This document shows, in pieces, positions 48,991 to 57,546 of a stretch of 64,000 nucleotides of DNA. The translations under genes and the position numbers were made by a program. Location of the stretch: positions 3,268-67,267 of the forward strand of contig NZ_LPNR01000117.1 in assembly GCF_019266065.1 (NCBI RefSeq), written 5' to 3'. The notes under the pieces are model-generated. The model saw nothing but the letters and a program-made list of their open reading frames with translations. It made no database searches and had not been told where the DNA came from. This DNA is from Nocardia sp. MH4 (GTDB lineage: Bacteria; Actinomycetota; Actinomycetes; Mycobacteriales; Mycobacteriaceae). Positions within the stretch are counted from its first letter, which is position 1, and every line of letters begins with the position of its first letter.

Positions 48991-50124
48991 CTAGAGGGCG
49001 ATGTCGACGTCGCCGACGGCCGTGTTCACGCAGATCTGGATCTGCTTGTCGGGATCGGCGTCGAGCTCGCCGGTGCGCAGGTTGCGGGTGCAACCGGAGA
49101 CCTTGGTGGCGGTGCAGGAGAAGCAGATCCCCATGCGGCAGCCGTATTCCGGGGTCAGTCCGGCCGATTCGGCCTGCTCGAGCAGCGATGCTCCGGTGTT
49201 GTCGGCAGCGACGTCGCTGCCGGAGAAGGTGATGGTGCCGGTGGCCTCGGCCGGGTCGGCCGGGACGGTGGTGAGGGTGAACTCCTCGCTGTGCACCCGA
49301 TCGGCGAGACCCTCGGCCTCGAAGATCGTCTGCACGGCCCGCATCAGCGGCGGCGGACCACAGACGAAGGTCTGCGCGTCGGCGAACCAGGGCGCGACGC
49401 GCTCGAGCTCGTCGTAGTCGAAGAACCCACTGCCGGTGGAGGTTTCCCCATCGATGACGGTGCCGGGCTCGACCGGGTAGCGGTACTCGACCCGGAAGTT
49501 GGGACGGCGGTTGGCGATCGCGGTCAGCTCGGCCCGGTGCGGCACCATCTCGGGCTGACGCGCGTAGTGCAGGAAGGTGACTTCACCGGTGAAGCCCTCC
49601 GCATCGAGCGTACGCAACATCGACAGCACCGGGGTGATGCCGCTGCCGCCGCTGACCAGCAGCACCCGGTCCGGGCGCCGCTCGGGCAGGGCGAAGACGC
49701 CGGCGGCGGGCGCCAGGTCGACGACCATGCCGGGCTCGGCGTGGTCGTGCAGGTAGTTCGAGACCAGCCCGCCCGGGTGCGCCTTCACCGTCAGCTGGAG
49801 GAAGCGGTCGCCGCGGCTCTCCGGATCGATCGGCGAGTAGCAGCGGGTGTGCCGCACGCCGTTGATCGAGACGCCGATCTGCACGTACTGACCGGCGCTG
49901 TGGCCACGCCACTGCCGGGAGGCGCGCAGGGTGAGCGTCACCGAGCCCGGCACCGCACGCGAGACGTGGGTGATCTCGGCGCGCAGTTCCCGTGCGGTGA
50001 GCGCGGGAGAGACGAGCTCCAGGTACCGGTCCAGCGGATGCGGCGTCGTCAACGTCTGCACCAGGTCGATCAGTCCCACCATGCGTCTTACCCCTCTGCG
50101 GAAGTCCTTCGGCATGCGATTCAC
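48991..50124 (-). CDS. Ferredoxin reductase partner of the desaturase
   Basis: A 377-residue protein: an FAD domain (RCYSPIDPESRGDR), an NAD(P) domain (LLVSGGSGITPVLSM, FVCGPPPLMRA) and a C-terminal plant-type 2Fe-2S domain (CRMGICFSCTATKVSGC, then ICVNTAVGD). It feeds electrons from NADPH to DesA3, as Rv3230c does. The ATG at 50124 keeps the N-terminal helix seen in that homologue; an ATG at 50082 has a better ribosome site. The palindrome at 50130 lies directly before the start. Confidence 0.88.
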   Translation of the reverse strand: MNRMPKDFRRGVRRMVGLIDLVQTLTTPHPLDRYLELVSPALTARELRAEITHVSRAVPGSVTLTLRASRQWRGHSAGQYVQIGVSINGVRHTRCYSPIDPESRGDRFLQLTVKAHPGGLVSNYLHDHAEPGMVVDLAPAAGVFALPERRPDRVLLVSGGSGITPVLSMLRTLDAEGFTGEVTFLHYARQPEMVPHRAELTAIANRRPNFRVEYRYPVEPGTVIDGETSTGSGFFDYDELERVAPWFADAQTFVCGPPPLMRAVQTIFEAEGLADRVHSEEFTLTTVPADPAEATGTITFSGSDVAADNTGASLLEQAESAGLTPEYGCRMGICFSCTATKVSGCTRNLRTGELDADPDKQIQICVNTAVGDVDIAL

Positions 50125-50129
50125 ATTTC

Positions 50130-50147
50130 AGTGCACGCCTGTACACT
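50130..50147. promoter_or_regulatory. DesT-like operator between reductase and TetR genes
   Basis: AGTGCACGCCTGTACACT (50130-50147) is an 18-bp dyad with 16 matching positions. It resembles the AGTGAACGCTTGTTGACT site recalled for Pseudomonas DesT, which also controls a desaturase-reductase pair. It lies at the reductase start, 78 bp before the TetR-family gene. Confidence 0.65.
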
Positions 50148-50225
50148 CACTAGTGTGCCGGATGGACCCAGCCCGCTGTCAACCGGCAAAGATGTGAGGC
50201 GGGCAACATATCCAGGGAAGCGACT

Positions 50226-50873
50226 ATGGTGAACGGATGTATGCTCACCGATGTGACTGAGCAGGCAGGAACCCGCAACGAGCGCAAGGCGCACACCCGT
50301 GCGGCCCTCCTCGAAGGCACCCTGACGCTGGCCGCCGACCGCGGATTCGCGGCATTGAGCCTGCGGGAGATCGCCCGCTCGGCCGGCATCGTGCCGACCG
50401 CGTTCTATCGCCATTTCGCCTCGCTCGACGATCTCGGCGCCACGCTGGTCGACGAGGGCGTGACGGCGCTGCGCCTGGCATTGCGCGAGGTCAGACGCAA
50501 GCCGGACGCACACCTGGCCGACACCGTGCGGTTCGTGTTCGAGCAGGTGGGGGCCAAGCGCGCCCTGTTCGGCTTCCTCATCCGCGAACGCCACGGCGGG
50601 CCTGCCCCGCTGCGCCAGGCCATCGCGATGGAGATGCAGCTGATCGTGCGCGAGATCGTGGCCGATCTGTCCCGGCTGCGCGCGCTGGACAACTGGAGCA
50701 CCACCGAGCTCGAGATCGCGGCGGACCTATTGGTCACCACGGTCACCGACGGCATCGCCGCCTATGTCGCGGCGACACCGCGCGAGGAGTCGGCGGTGGT
50801 CGAGCGCACCGTCATGCAGATGCGCCTGATCGCGCTGGGCATCGGCGGCTGGGTTCCCAAACCCGCTGACTGA
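50226..50873 (+). CDS. TetR-family regulator, DesT/FabR-like
   Basis: A 215-residue regulator with LSLREIARSAGIVPTAFYRH, the GIVPTAFYRHF recognition segment typical of FabR and DesT, acyl-CoA-sensing repressors of desaturases. It is divergent from the reductase-desaturase unit, with the dyad at 50130 between them. The role in balancing unsaturated fatty acids is inferred. ATG at 50226 has GGGAAG about five bases upstream. Confidence 0.88.
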   Translation: MVNGCMLTDVTEQAGTRNERKAHTRAALLEGTLTLAADRGFAALSLREIARSAGIVPTAFYRHFASLDDLGATLVDEGVTALRLALREVRRKPDAHLADTVRFVFEQVGAKRALFGFLIRERHGGPAPLRQAIAMEMQLIVREIVADLSRLRALDNWSTTELEIAADLLVTTVTDGIAAYVAATPREESAVVERTVMQMRLIALGIGGWVPKPAD

Positions 50874-50998
50874 GGGATGTTTCCGGTGCTGTGGCCGCAT
50901 GCGGTCCATGGTGTAACACACCCCACATGCCGCACAGCCGGAATTTCAGAGTACGGGCGTACACACAACGGGGGCCGCCCCGATCTGGTGAACAACCA

Positions 50999-52333
50999 CT
51001 AGGTTGCGGCCACCGCGGACGCGGGCGCGCGCACCGGCAGCAACACGAGCAGGCCGGCCGCCAGGACGACGAGCAGGCCGGCGATCCCGGCCCGGTCGCT
51101 GTGGAACACCGAGACGAACACCCCGAACAGCGCCGGCGCGAGGAACGAGACCGCCCGCCCGGTCGTGGTGTACAGCCCGAACATCTGACCCTCACGCCCC
51201 GGCGGCGCCAGGCGCGCCAGGAACGAACGCGCCGAAGCCTGCGCGGGCCCGACGAACACGGTGAGCGCGAGCCCGAAGATCCAGAACATCAGCGGACCCG
51301 AGACCACCAGCAGCACCAGTCCGCACGCGAGCATGCCGATCAGCGAGGCCACGATGACCCGCTTGGGCCCGAGCGAGTCGTCGAACCGGCCCGCCGCGAT
51401 CGCCGCGGCACCCGCAACGACATTGGCGGCGATGCCGAACAGCAGCACGTCGGCGTCGGCGAAGCCGTACACCTGCACCGCGAGCACCGCGCCGAAGGTG
51501 AACACTCCGGCGAGCCCGTCCCGGAAGACGGCGCTGGCGAGCAGGAACCACACCGTGTGCCGGTCCTGGGCCCACAGTTCGCGCACATCACGCCACAGCA
51601 CCCGGTAGGAACCGAGGACCCCGGCCCGCGCCGCGCCGGGGTCGGCGGTGGTGCGCGGCAGTTCGGGCACCGCGAACAGCACCGGCAGCGCGAAGACGGT
51701 GAACCAGACCGCCGCCAGCACGATGGCCAGGCGCACGTTGAGGCCCTGATCGGTGGGCATCCCGAGCACGCCGCGGGTGTCGCCGTCGCCGGCCAGGAAG
51801 CCCACGTAGCAGATCAGCAGCAGCACGATGCCGCCGAAATAGCCCATCGCCCAACCGAATCCGGACACCCGCCCGACCGTCGCCGGGGTCGAGACCTGCC
51901 GCATCATGGCGTTGTAGGGCACGCCGGCCAGCTCGAACACGGCCGAGGCGAAGGCCAGCAGCGCCAGTCCGAGCCACAGATCGTGATAGTCGTCGTGAAC
52001 GAAGAACATCAGCGACATCGCGCCGACGGTGAGCGCCGTGAGGGTCGCCAGGGCCCGCTTGCGTGAGCCGACCGCGTCGAAGTACTGCCCGCAGACCGGC
52101 GCCGTCAGCGCGACGACCAGCCCCGCCGCCGCGAGCGCCCAGCCCAGCCAGGCACTGGCCGGGGTGTCGCCGGGCAGGTCGTCGCCGACCTTGTCGGTGA
52201 GATACACCGAGAACACGAAGGTCAGCGTGACGGCCTGGAACGCCGAGGACCCCCAGTCCCACAATCCCCACGCCACTACCTGCCCGCGTCCGGCCGCCTC
52301 GCCGACGGTCTCGGCCGCGTTCACCTCGGTCAT
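50999..52333 (-). CDS. UMF1-family MFS transporter
   Basis: A 444-residue protein with about 12 hydrophobic segments. WGLWDWGSSAFQAVTLTFVF at the front is the hallmark WxxYDxxNSAxxxxxxxFxF pattern of the UMF1/Atg22-like branch of MFS. Substrates of bacterial members are unknown; amino acids are exported from vacuoles by fungal Atg22. The start is at MTEVNA. It is divergent from the PadR-fadH pair, so PadR may regulate it too. Confidence 0.87.
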   Translation of the reverse strand: MTEVNAAETVGEAAGRGQVVAWGLWDWGSSAFQAVTLTFVFSVYLTDKVGDDLPGDTPASAWLGWALAAAGLVVALTAPVCGQYFDAVGSRKRALATLTALTVGAMSLMFFVHDDYHDLWLGLALLAFASAVFELAGVPYNAMMRQVSTPATVGRVSGFGWAMGYFGGIVLLLICYVGFLAGDGDTRGVLGMPTDQGLNVRLAIVLAAVWFTVFALPVLFAVPELPRTTADPGAARAGVLGSYRVLWRDVRELWAQDRHTVWFLLASAVFRDGLAGVFTFGAVLAVQVYGFADADVLLFGIAANVVAGAAAIAAGRFDDSLGPKRVIVASLIGMLACGLVLLVVSGPLMFWIFGLALTVFVGPAQASARSFLARLAPPGREGQMFGLYTTTGRAVSFLAPALFGVFVSVFHSDRAGIAGLLVVLAAGLLVLLPVRAPASAVAAT

Positions 52334-52448
52334 GGCCGAAGCGTAATGGGGATCGCGACTCCCGGCAGGGCACATCGGCGTTTCGGCACGCCGTCATTTC
52401 ATATGAACCTGGTTGCATAGTACCGAGCGTTCCGGATACCCTCGTCGC

Positions 52449-53003
52449 ATGGCACTGGAGCACGCGCTGCTGGTCTCGCTCAGCGAACGGGCCGGCTCGG
52501 GCTACGAGCTCGCCCGCCGATTCGACAAGTCGATCGGCTACTTCTGGAGCGCTACCCACCAGCAGATCTACCGGGTGCTCAAGCGTATGGAGGATTCCGG
52601 CTGGGTGACCGTGGAATCGGTCGCTCAGCAGGGAAAACCCGACAAGAAGGTGTATTCGGTCGCCCCCGCGGGCCACACCGAACTCGCCCGCTGGATCGCC
52701 GAACCCACCGAGTACAGCCCGTCCCACGACGAACTCGGTGTGAAGATCCGCGGCGCCGCGCACGGCGACATCGACGCCGTGCTGGGCGAGGTGGCCCGCC
52801 ACCGCGCCCAGCACGCGCAGCGACTCGACGAGTACCGCCTCAGCGAAAAGAAATTCTTCCCGGCGCCGGACCAGCTCTCCGGCACCGCTCTGCACCAGTA
52901 TCTGGTGCTGCGCGCGGGCATCCGCGCGGAGTCCGGCTACGTCGAATGGTGCGACGAAGTACTGCAGGCCCTGCGACCCCGAAAAGGTGACGACCTTCCA
53001 TGA
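52449..53003 (+). CDS. PadR-family transcriptional regulator
   Basis: A 184-residue protein: N-terminal winged helix (LEHALLVSLSERAGSGYELA and IYRVLKRMEDSGWVTVE) with the C-terminal four-helix Vir_act_alpha_C-like domain. Its TGA overlaps the fadH ATG (ATGA), so it is co-transcribed with and probably regulates fadH, perhaps in response to a fatty acid or phenolic compound. Confidence 0.9.
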   Translation: MALEHALLVSLSERAGSGYELARRFDKSIGYFWSATHQQIYRVLKRMEDSGWVTVESVAQQGKPDKKVYSVAPAGHTELARWIAEPTEYSPSHDELGVKIRGAAHGDIDAVLGEVARHRAQHAQRLDEYRLSEKKFFPAPDQLSGTALHQYLVLRAGIRAESGYVEWCDEVLQALRPRKGDDLP

Positions 53004-55030
53004 CCGCCTATCCCCACCTGTTCGAGCCACTCGACCTCGGCCACACCACCCTGCGCAATCGGGTGGTCATGGGCTCCATGCACACCGGCCTGGAGGACCG
53101 GGCCTGGGACACCAACAAGCTGGCCGCCTACTTCGCCGAGCGCGCCCGCGGCGGTGTCGGCCTGATCATCACCGGCGGCTACGCCCCCAACCGCACCGGC
53201 TGGCTCGCGCCGTTCGGCGGCAAGCTGACCACCAAGTCCGAGGCCTACCGCCACCGCCGGATCACCAAGGCGGTGCATGCCGAGGGCGGCAAGATCGCCA
53301 TCCAGATCCTGCACGCGGGTCGCTATTCCTACATGCCGACCAGCGTGTCGGCCTCGGCGGTGAAGTCGGCGATCAACCCGTTCAAGCCGCGCGCGCTCTC
53401 GGCCAAGGGCATCGAGAACACCATCGACGACTACGCCCGCTGCGCCGAACTGGCCAAGTTCGCCGGCTACGACGGCTGCGAGATCATGGGCGGTGAGGGC
53501 TATTTCATCAACCAGTTCCTCGCACCGCGGGTGAACAAGCGCACCGACAAGTGGGGCGGCACCGCCGAGAACCGGCGCAGGCTGCCGGTGGAGATCGCCA
53601 AGCGCATCCGCGCCGCCGTCGGCCGCGACTTCATCATCGTGTTCCGGCTGTCGATGGCCGAGCTGGTGGAGAAGGGCCAGACCTTCGACGAGATCATCGC
53701 CCTGGCACAGGAATTGGAGGCCGCGGGCGTCGATATCCTCAACACCGACATCGGCTGGCACGAGGCGCGGGTGCCCACCATCGTCACCTCGGTGCCGCGC
53801 GCGGCGTTCGTGGAGTTCACCGCCAAGGTCGCCCGCCGGGTGAACATCCCGGTCTGCGCGTCGAACCGGATCAACATGCCCGAGATCGCCGAGGAGATCC
53901 TCACCCGCGGCGACGCGGCGCTGATCTCGCTGGCCCGGCCGCTGCTGGCCGATGCCGAATGGGCCAACAAGGCCCAGGGCGACCGCGCCGACGAGATCAA
54001 CACCTGCATCGCCTGCAACCAGGCCTGCCTCGACCACGCCTTCGGCAACAAGAAGGTGTCGTGCCTGGTCAACCCGCGTGCCGGCAACGAGACCACGCTG
54101 CAGCTGCTGCCGACCCGGCGCGCCAAGCGGTTCGCGGTGGTCGGCGCCGGTCCGGCCGGGCTCTCGGCCGCGGTGAGCCTGGCCGAGCGCGGCCATCACG
54201 TCGACCTGTTCGAGGCCGACGACAAGATCGGCGGCCAGTTCGACATCGCCCGCCGCATCCCCGGCAAGGAGGAGTTCGACGAGTCGATCCGCTACTTCCG
54301 CCGCAAGATCGAGCTCACCGGCGTCACCCTGCACCTGCAGAAGCGGGTCACCGCCGACGAGCTGATCGCGGGCGAGTACGACTCGGTGGTGCTGGCCACG
54401 GGCGTGCGCCCGCGCATCCCCGACATCCCCGGCATCGATCACCCGATGGTGCTGTCCTACGCCGAGCTGGTGAAGGAGGCGAAGCCGGTCGGCAAGAAGG
54501 TCGCGGTGATCGGCGCGGGCGGCATCGGCTACGACGTGAGCGAATTCCTCACCGTCGAAGGGCATCCCACGCTCAAGCTCGACGAGTGGAAGGAGGAGTG
54601 GGGTGTGGACTCCGAGGACGAGCAGGTCCGCGGTCAGCTCAAGCAACCCAAGCCCTCCCCCGCCGCCCGCGACGTGGTGCTGTTGCAGCGCAAGTCGACC
54701 CCGTTCGGCAAGGACCTCGGCAAGACCTCCGGCTGGGTGCACCGTGCGGCGCTCAAGGCCAAGGGCGTCGAGCAGCTCGGCGGCGTGAACTACGAGCGTA
54801 TCGACGATCAGGGCCTGCACATCAGCTTCGGTGAGAAGCACGAGAAGCCGCGGGTGCTCGCGGTCGACAACGTGATCGTCTGCGCCGGTCAGGAATCGGT
54901 GCGCGAGCTGGAAGAGCCGCTGCGCGCGGCGGGTGTCGACCTGCACCTGATCGGCGGCGCCGAACTGGCCGCCGAGCTCGACGCCAAGCGGGCCATCGCC
55001 CAGGGCACCCGCCTGGCGGCGCGCCTGTAA
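53000..55030 (+). CDS. fadH: NADPH-dependent 2,4-dienoyl-CoA reductase (FadH)
   Basis: A 676-residue iron-sulfur flavoprotein. Residues 1-350 form an old-yellow-enzyme TIM barrel with FMN. A 4Fe-4S cluster is bound by Cys336, Cys339, Cys343 (CIACNQAC) and a Cys near 355. FAD and NADPH domains follow (VVGAGPAGLSAA, then VIGAGGIGYD). It reduces 2,4-dienoyl-CoA during beta-oxidation of unsaturated fatty acids, which fits the desaturase genes nearby. Full family length. Confidence 0.93.
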   Translation: MTAYPHLFEPLDLGHTTLRNRVVMGSMHTGLEDRAWDTNKLAAYFAERARGGVGLIITGGYAPNRTGWLAPFGGKLTTKSEAYRHRRITKAVHAEGGKIAIQILHAGRYSYMPTSVSASAVKSAINPFKPRALSAKGIENTIDDYARCAELAKFAGYDGCEIMGGEGYFINQFLAPRVNKRTDKWGGTAENRRRLPVEIAKRIRAAVGRDFIIVFRLSMAELVEKGQTFDEIIALAQELEAAGVDILNTDIGWHEARVPTIVTSVPRAAFVEFTAKVARRVNIPVCASNRINMPEIAEEILTRGDAALISLARPLLADAEWANKAQGDRADEINTCIACNQACLDHAFGNKKVSCLVNPRAGNETTLQLLPTRRAKRFAVVGAGPAGLSAAVSLAERGHHVDLFEADDKIGGQFDIARRIPGKEEFDESIRYFRRKIELTGVTLHLQKRVTADELIAGEYDSVVLATGVRPRIPDIPGIDHPMVLSYAELVKEAKPVGKKVAVIGAGGIGYDVSEFLTVEGHPTLKLDEWKEEWGVDSEDEQVRGQLKQPKPSPAARDVVLLQRKSTPFGKDLGKTSGWVHRAALKAKGVEQLGGVNYERIDDQGLHISFGEKHEKPRVLAVDNVIVCAGQESVRELEEPLRAAGVDLHLIGGAELAAELDAKRAIAQGTRLAARL

Positions 55031-55068
55031 TCCCCCGACCCGGTCGTCCGACGCGAGGGACGATCGTC

Positions 55069-55114
55069 GCACCGCCCCGTCCACCGAACTCGCATCCGGT
55101 GGGCGGGGCGGTGC
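55069..55114 (+). terminator. 18-bp hairpin terminator after fadH
   Basis: GCACCGCCCCGTCCACCG (55069-55086) pairs with CGGTGGGCGGGGCGGTGC (55097-55114) with one T-G mismatch and a ten-base loop. It lies between the convergent fadH and phosphotransferase genes and can act on both. Confidence 0.8.
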
Positions 55115-55167
55115 TCTGCGCGGGCCCGGACGACGCCGTGGCGCCCTCGCCCGGCGGGGACGATCGG

Positions 55168-56367
55168 CTACCCGGCCGCCAGGTCACGAACCAGAGCACA
55201 GAGATCCCGTCCGGCGGCTGTCCGGAACCAGGACAGATGGCCGAGCAACCAATCCTGGTAGGCGATCTCGGCATTGCGCGGTTCATCGGCGACCGTGAGG
55301 AAGTAGTCGATCTCGGAGAGCTCGTAGCCGAGGTGGACCACCGGGAGGAGCTCGGCGAGCACGGCTTGTTCGGCGGGCGCGAGCGGACGCTCGGAGCGAT
55401 AGCCGTCGATCAGCGCGCGCACCTGGTCCGCACGAACGTGGGCCGCTCCACCGTCGCGCAGCGAAACCCAGTCCACCGCAGCGCGTTCGATCGCGGTGGC
55501 GAGGTCGAAGACGGCGGTGGTGCGATCGGCGAGGCCGAAGTCGAACACCGAGGTCACCTCGTCGCCGTCCCAGAGCAAGTTGGTGGCGTGCCAGTCGCCG
55601 TGCGTCCACAGCGGGCGCACCCCGGCGAGATCGACTCGCAGATCCGGTATTTCGGCGCGCCAGTCACGGTCGGCGAGGAACCGCGCGACCGCGGGGCGGC
55701 GGGCGATATGCCATTCGACGGCGCGCACGACGTCTTCGCCGTGGAGACTCGCCACGAGCGGGCGCGCCGGTCGGGCGGGGGCGTCGAAACCCGCTGCGGC
55801 CAGGTGCATTCGGGCGAGCATCGCGCCGGCGGCCGTCGCATCGCCGGGCGCGCGGTACGGGGTCCAGGAGAAGTCGGCGCGATACCGGTCCTCCCCCACT
55901 CCGGCCCGGTGGACTTCGTAGACGAAGCCGGGCCCGCGGCGCACCGATGCGGCCACGCGCGATTCGGCAGCGGGCCGGGCCTGCCTTTCCCGTGGTCGTC
56001 CACCGGCTCCGGGCGCGATGTCGTCCGGGTGGGGATCGGGCGCAGATTCGGCCGCTCGCACACCGACGGACCGGACGCCCAGGGTTGCCCGGACGTCGGG
56101 CACCGGAATGCCCCCGGCCCGCAAGTGCGCCATGAATCGATGTTCCTCGGCCAGCGCGGCCAGGTCACGAAGGTTCAGCGGCAGGCGCTTCACGACGACC
56201 CGCGCACCGTCACGCAACCGCACGCCCACCGTCGACGACAGCGGACGCGCACTGCGCCACTCGATCCCGGCGGGCTCGGGTCCGCCCCAGGTCGCGGCGA
56301 CCGCCCGGCTGACCTCGTCCTCGGTCAGCGGCGGCCAGGTCGGCGCGGCGGTCGGCGCGTCGCCCAT
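55168..56367 (-). CDS. APH-family phosphotransferase
   Basis: About 399 residues with the aminoglycoside phosphotransferase fold. The catalytic loop is WTHGDWHATNLLW, where HGDWHxxN gives the catalytic Asp and Asn. The metal-binding segment is VFDFGLADRTT, in which the usual D-x-G carries Phe. Such kinases act on choline, sugars, CoA-derivatives or drugs; no drug-resistance assignment is justified. The ATG at 56367 is used; a GTG at 56400 is in frame. Confidence 0.82.
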   Translation of the reverse strand: MGDAPTAAPTWPPLTEDEVSRAVAATWGGPEPAGIEWRSARPLSSTVGVRLRDGARVVVKRLPLNLRDLAALAEEHRFMAHLRAGGIPVPDVRATLGVRSVGVRAAESAPDPHPDDIAPGAGGRPRERQARPAAESRVAASVRRGPGFVYEVHRAGVGEDRYRADFSWTPYRAPGDATAAGAMLARMHLAAAGFDAPARPARPLVASLHGEDVVRAVEWHIARRPAVARFLADRDWRAEIPDLRVDLAGVRPLWTHGDWHATNLLWDGDEVTSVFDFGLADRTTAVFDLATAIERAAVDWVSLRDGGAAHVRADQVRALIDGYRSERPLAPAEQAVLAELLPVVHLGYELSEIDYFLTVADEPRNAEIAYQDWLLGHLSWFRTAAGRDLCALVRDLAAG

Positions 56368-56590
56368 CCCGAACACCCGCGGTCCGGTCACGACAGGCAC
56401 GCCCTGGTCGGTCGGGCTTGGTCGGCAGAGCGGGCGCGCGGCGGCTCGGTGACTCGCGGGGGCGCTTCCCGATCGGCCCGGCGGTTCGGTGATTCGGTCG
56501 TCATCGCGGAGATCAGCCTAGGGCCAGCGGGCGCCCGCGCGGTCGACGTGGCCGCCGCCCGGCCGAGCCCGATCCCCTAAGCTCCCCCGT

Positions 56591-57394
56591 GTGAGCTTGC
56601 CCTCCCCCACTGCAGACAATCGTGCCGTCGTCACCGGCGCGTCCTCCGGAATCGGCACCGCGTTGGCCGCCGAGCTGGCCGGGCGCGGTTACTCGTTGAT
56701 CCTGGTCGCGCGGCGCGGTGAGATCCTCACCGAGCTGGCCCAGCGGCTGACGCTGGCGCACGGGATCACCGCCGAGGTGCGCGCGGTCGACCTCGCCGAT
56801 CGGACGCAGCGGGCGAGCCTGGTCGACGAACTGGCCGTGCGCGACATCGCGATCCTGTGCAACAACGCCGGCATCGCCACCTTCGGACCGGTCGCCGAGC
56901 TGGACTTCGCCTACGAGCGGGCGCAGATGGAACTCAACGCGACCGCCGTGCACGATCTGACCCTGGCCGTGCTGCCGGGCATGATCGAGCGCAAGGCCGG
57001 CGGCATCCTGATCAGCGGCTCGGCCGCGGGCAATATGCCGATCCCGAACAACGCCACCTACGCCGCGTCCAAGGCGTTCGCCAACACCTTCTCCGAGTCG
57101 CTGCGCGGCGAGCTCAAGGGCACCGGCGTGAACGTCACCCTGCTGGCGCCCGGCCCGGTGCGCACCGAGACCCCGGCCCCCGAGGACGCCTCGATCGTGG
57201 ACAAGATGGTCCCCGACTTCCTCTGGGTCTCCTCCGAGTACACCGCCAAGGTGTCCATCGACGCGCTGGCCCGCAACAAGATGCGCATCGTGCCCGGCCT
57301 GATCAGCAAGGGCATGAGCGTCGCGGGCAACTACGGTCCCCGCGCCGTGACCGCTCCGATCGCGGGCGCCTTCTACAAGAAGCTGGGCAGCTGA
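56591..57394 (+). CDS. cmrA: Short-chain dehydrogenase, mycolate reductase CmrA-type
   Basis: A 267-residue SDR with cofactor motif GASSGIGTALA, NNAG and catalytic YAASK after SGSAAG. The order with DUF853, orn and tRNA-His downstream matches Rv2509 of M. tuberculosis, the reductase that completes mycolic acid synthesis by reducing the 3-oxo intermediate. Both motif set and synteny support CmrA. GTG at 56591 is the start. A strong terminator follows. Confidence 0.88.
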   Translation: MSLPSPTADNRAVVTGASSGIGTALAAELAGRGYSLILVARRGEILTELAQRLTLAHGITAEVRAVDLADRTQRASLVDELAVRDIAILCNNAGIATFGPVAELDFAYERAQMELNATAVHDLTLAVLPGMIERKAGGILISGSAAGNMPIPNNATYAASKAFANTFSESLRGELKGTGVNVTLLAPGPVRTETPAPEDASIVDKMVPDFLWVSSEYTAKVSIDALARNKMRIVPGLISKGMSVAGNYGPRAVTAPIAGAFYKKLGS

Positions 57395-57400
57395 TCGTCC

Positions 57401-57432
57401 CCTGACGGGTTGCGCGTCAGCAACCCGTCAGG
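57401..57432 (+). terminator. 13-bp hairpin terminator after cmrA
   Basis: CCTGACGGGTTGC (57401-57413) and GCAACCCGTCAGG (57420-57432) pair perfectly around GCGTCA, six bases after the cmrA stop. Confidence 0.85.
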
Positions 57433-57546
57433 AAGCGGCGCCGGGTGGTCAAGGACCCGTCAACATCGAGTTCAGCGGCCCACCAACGGCGTAGTCCTGG
57501 AATCGGCCCCGCCATCGGAACGCGGGGGCGTCCCCAGGAGACCACC

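Noticed and set aside
52937..55084. A 715-codon minus-strand frame opposite fadH
   Set aside because: The plus strand encodes a full-length FadH with FMN, 4Fe-4S and FAD motifs; the opposite frame has no domain.
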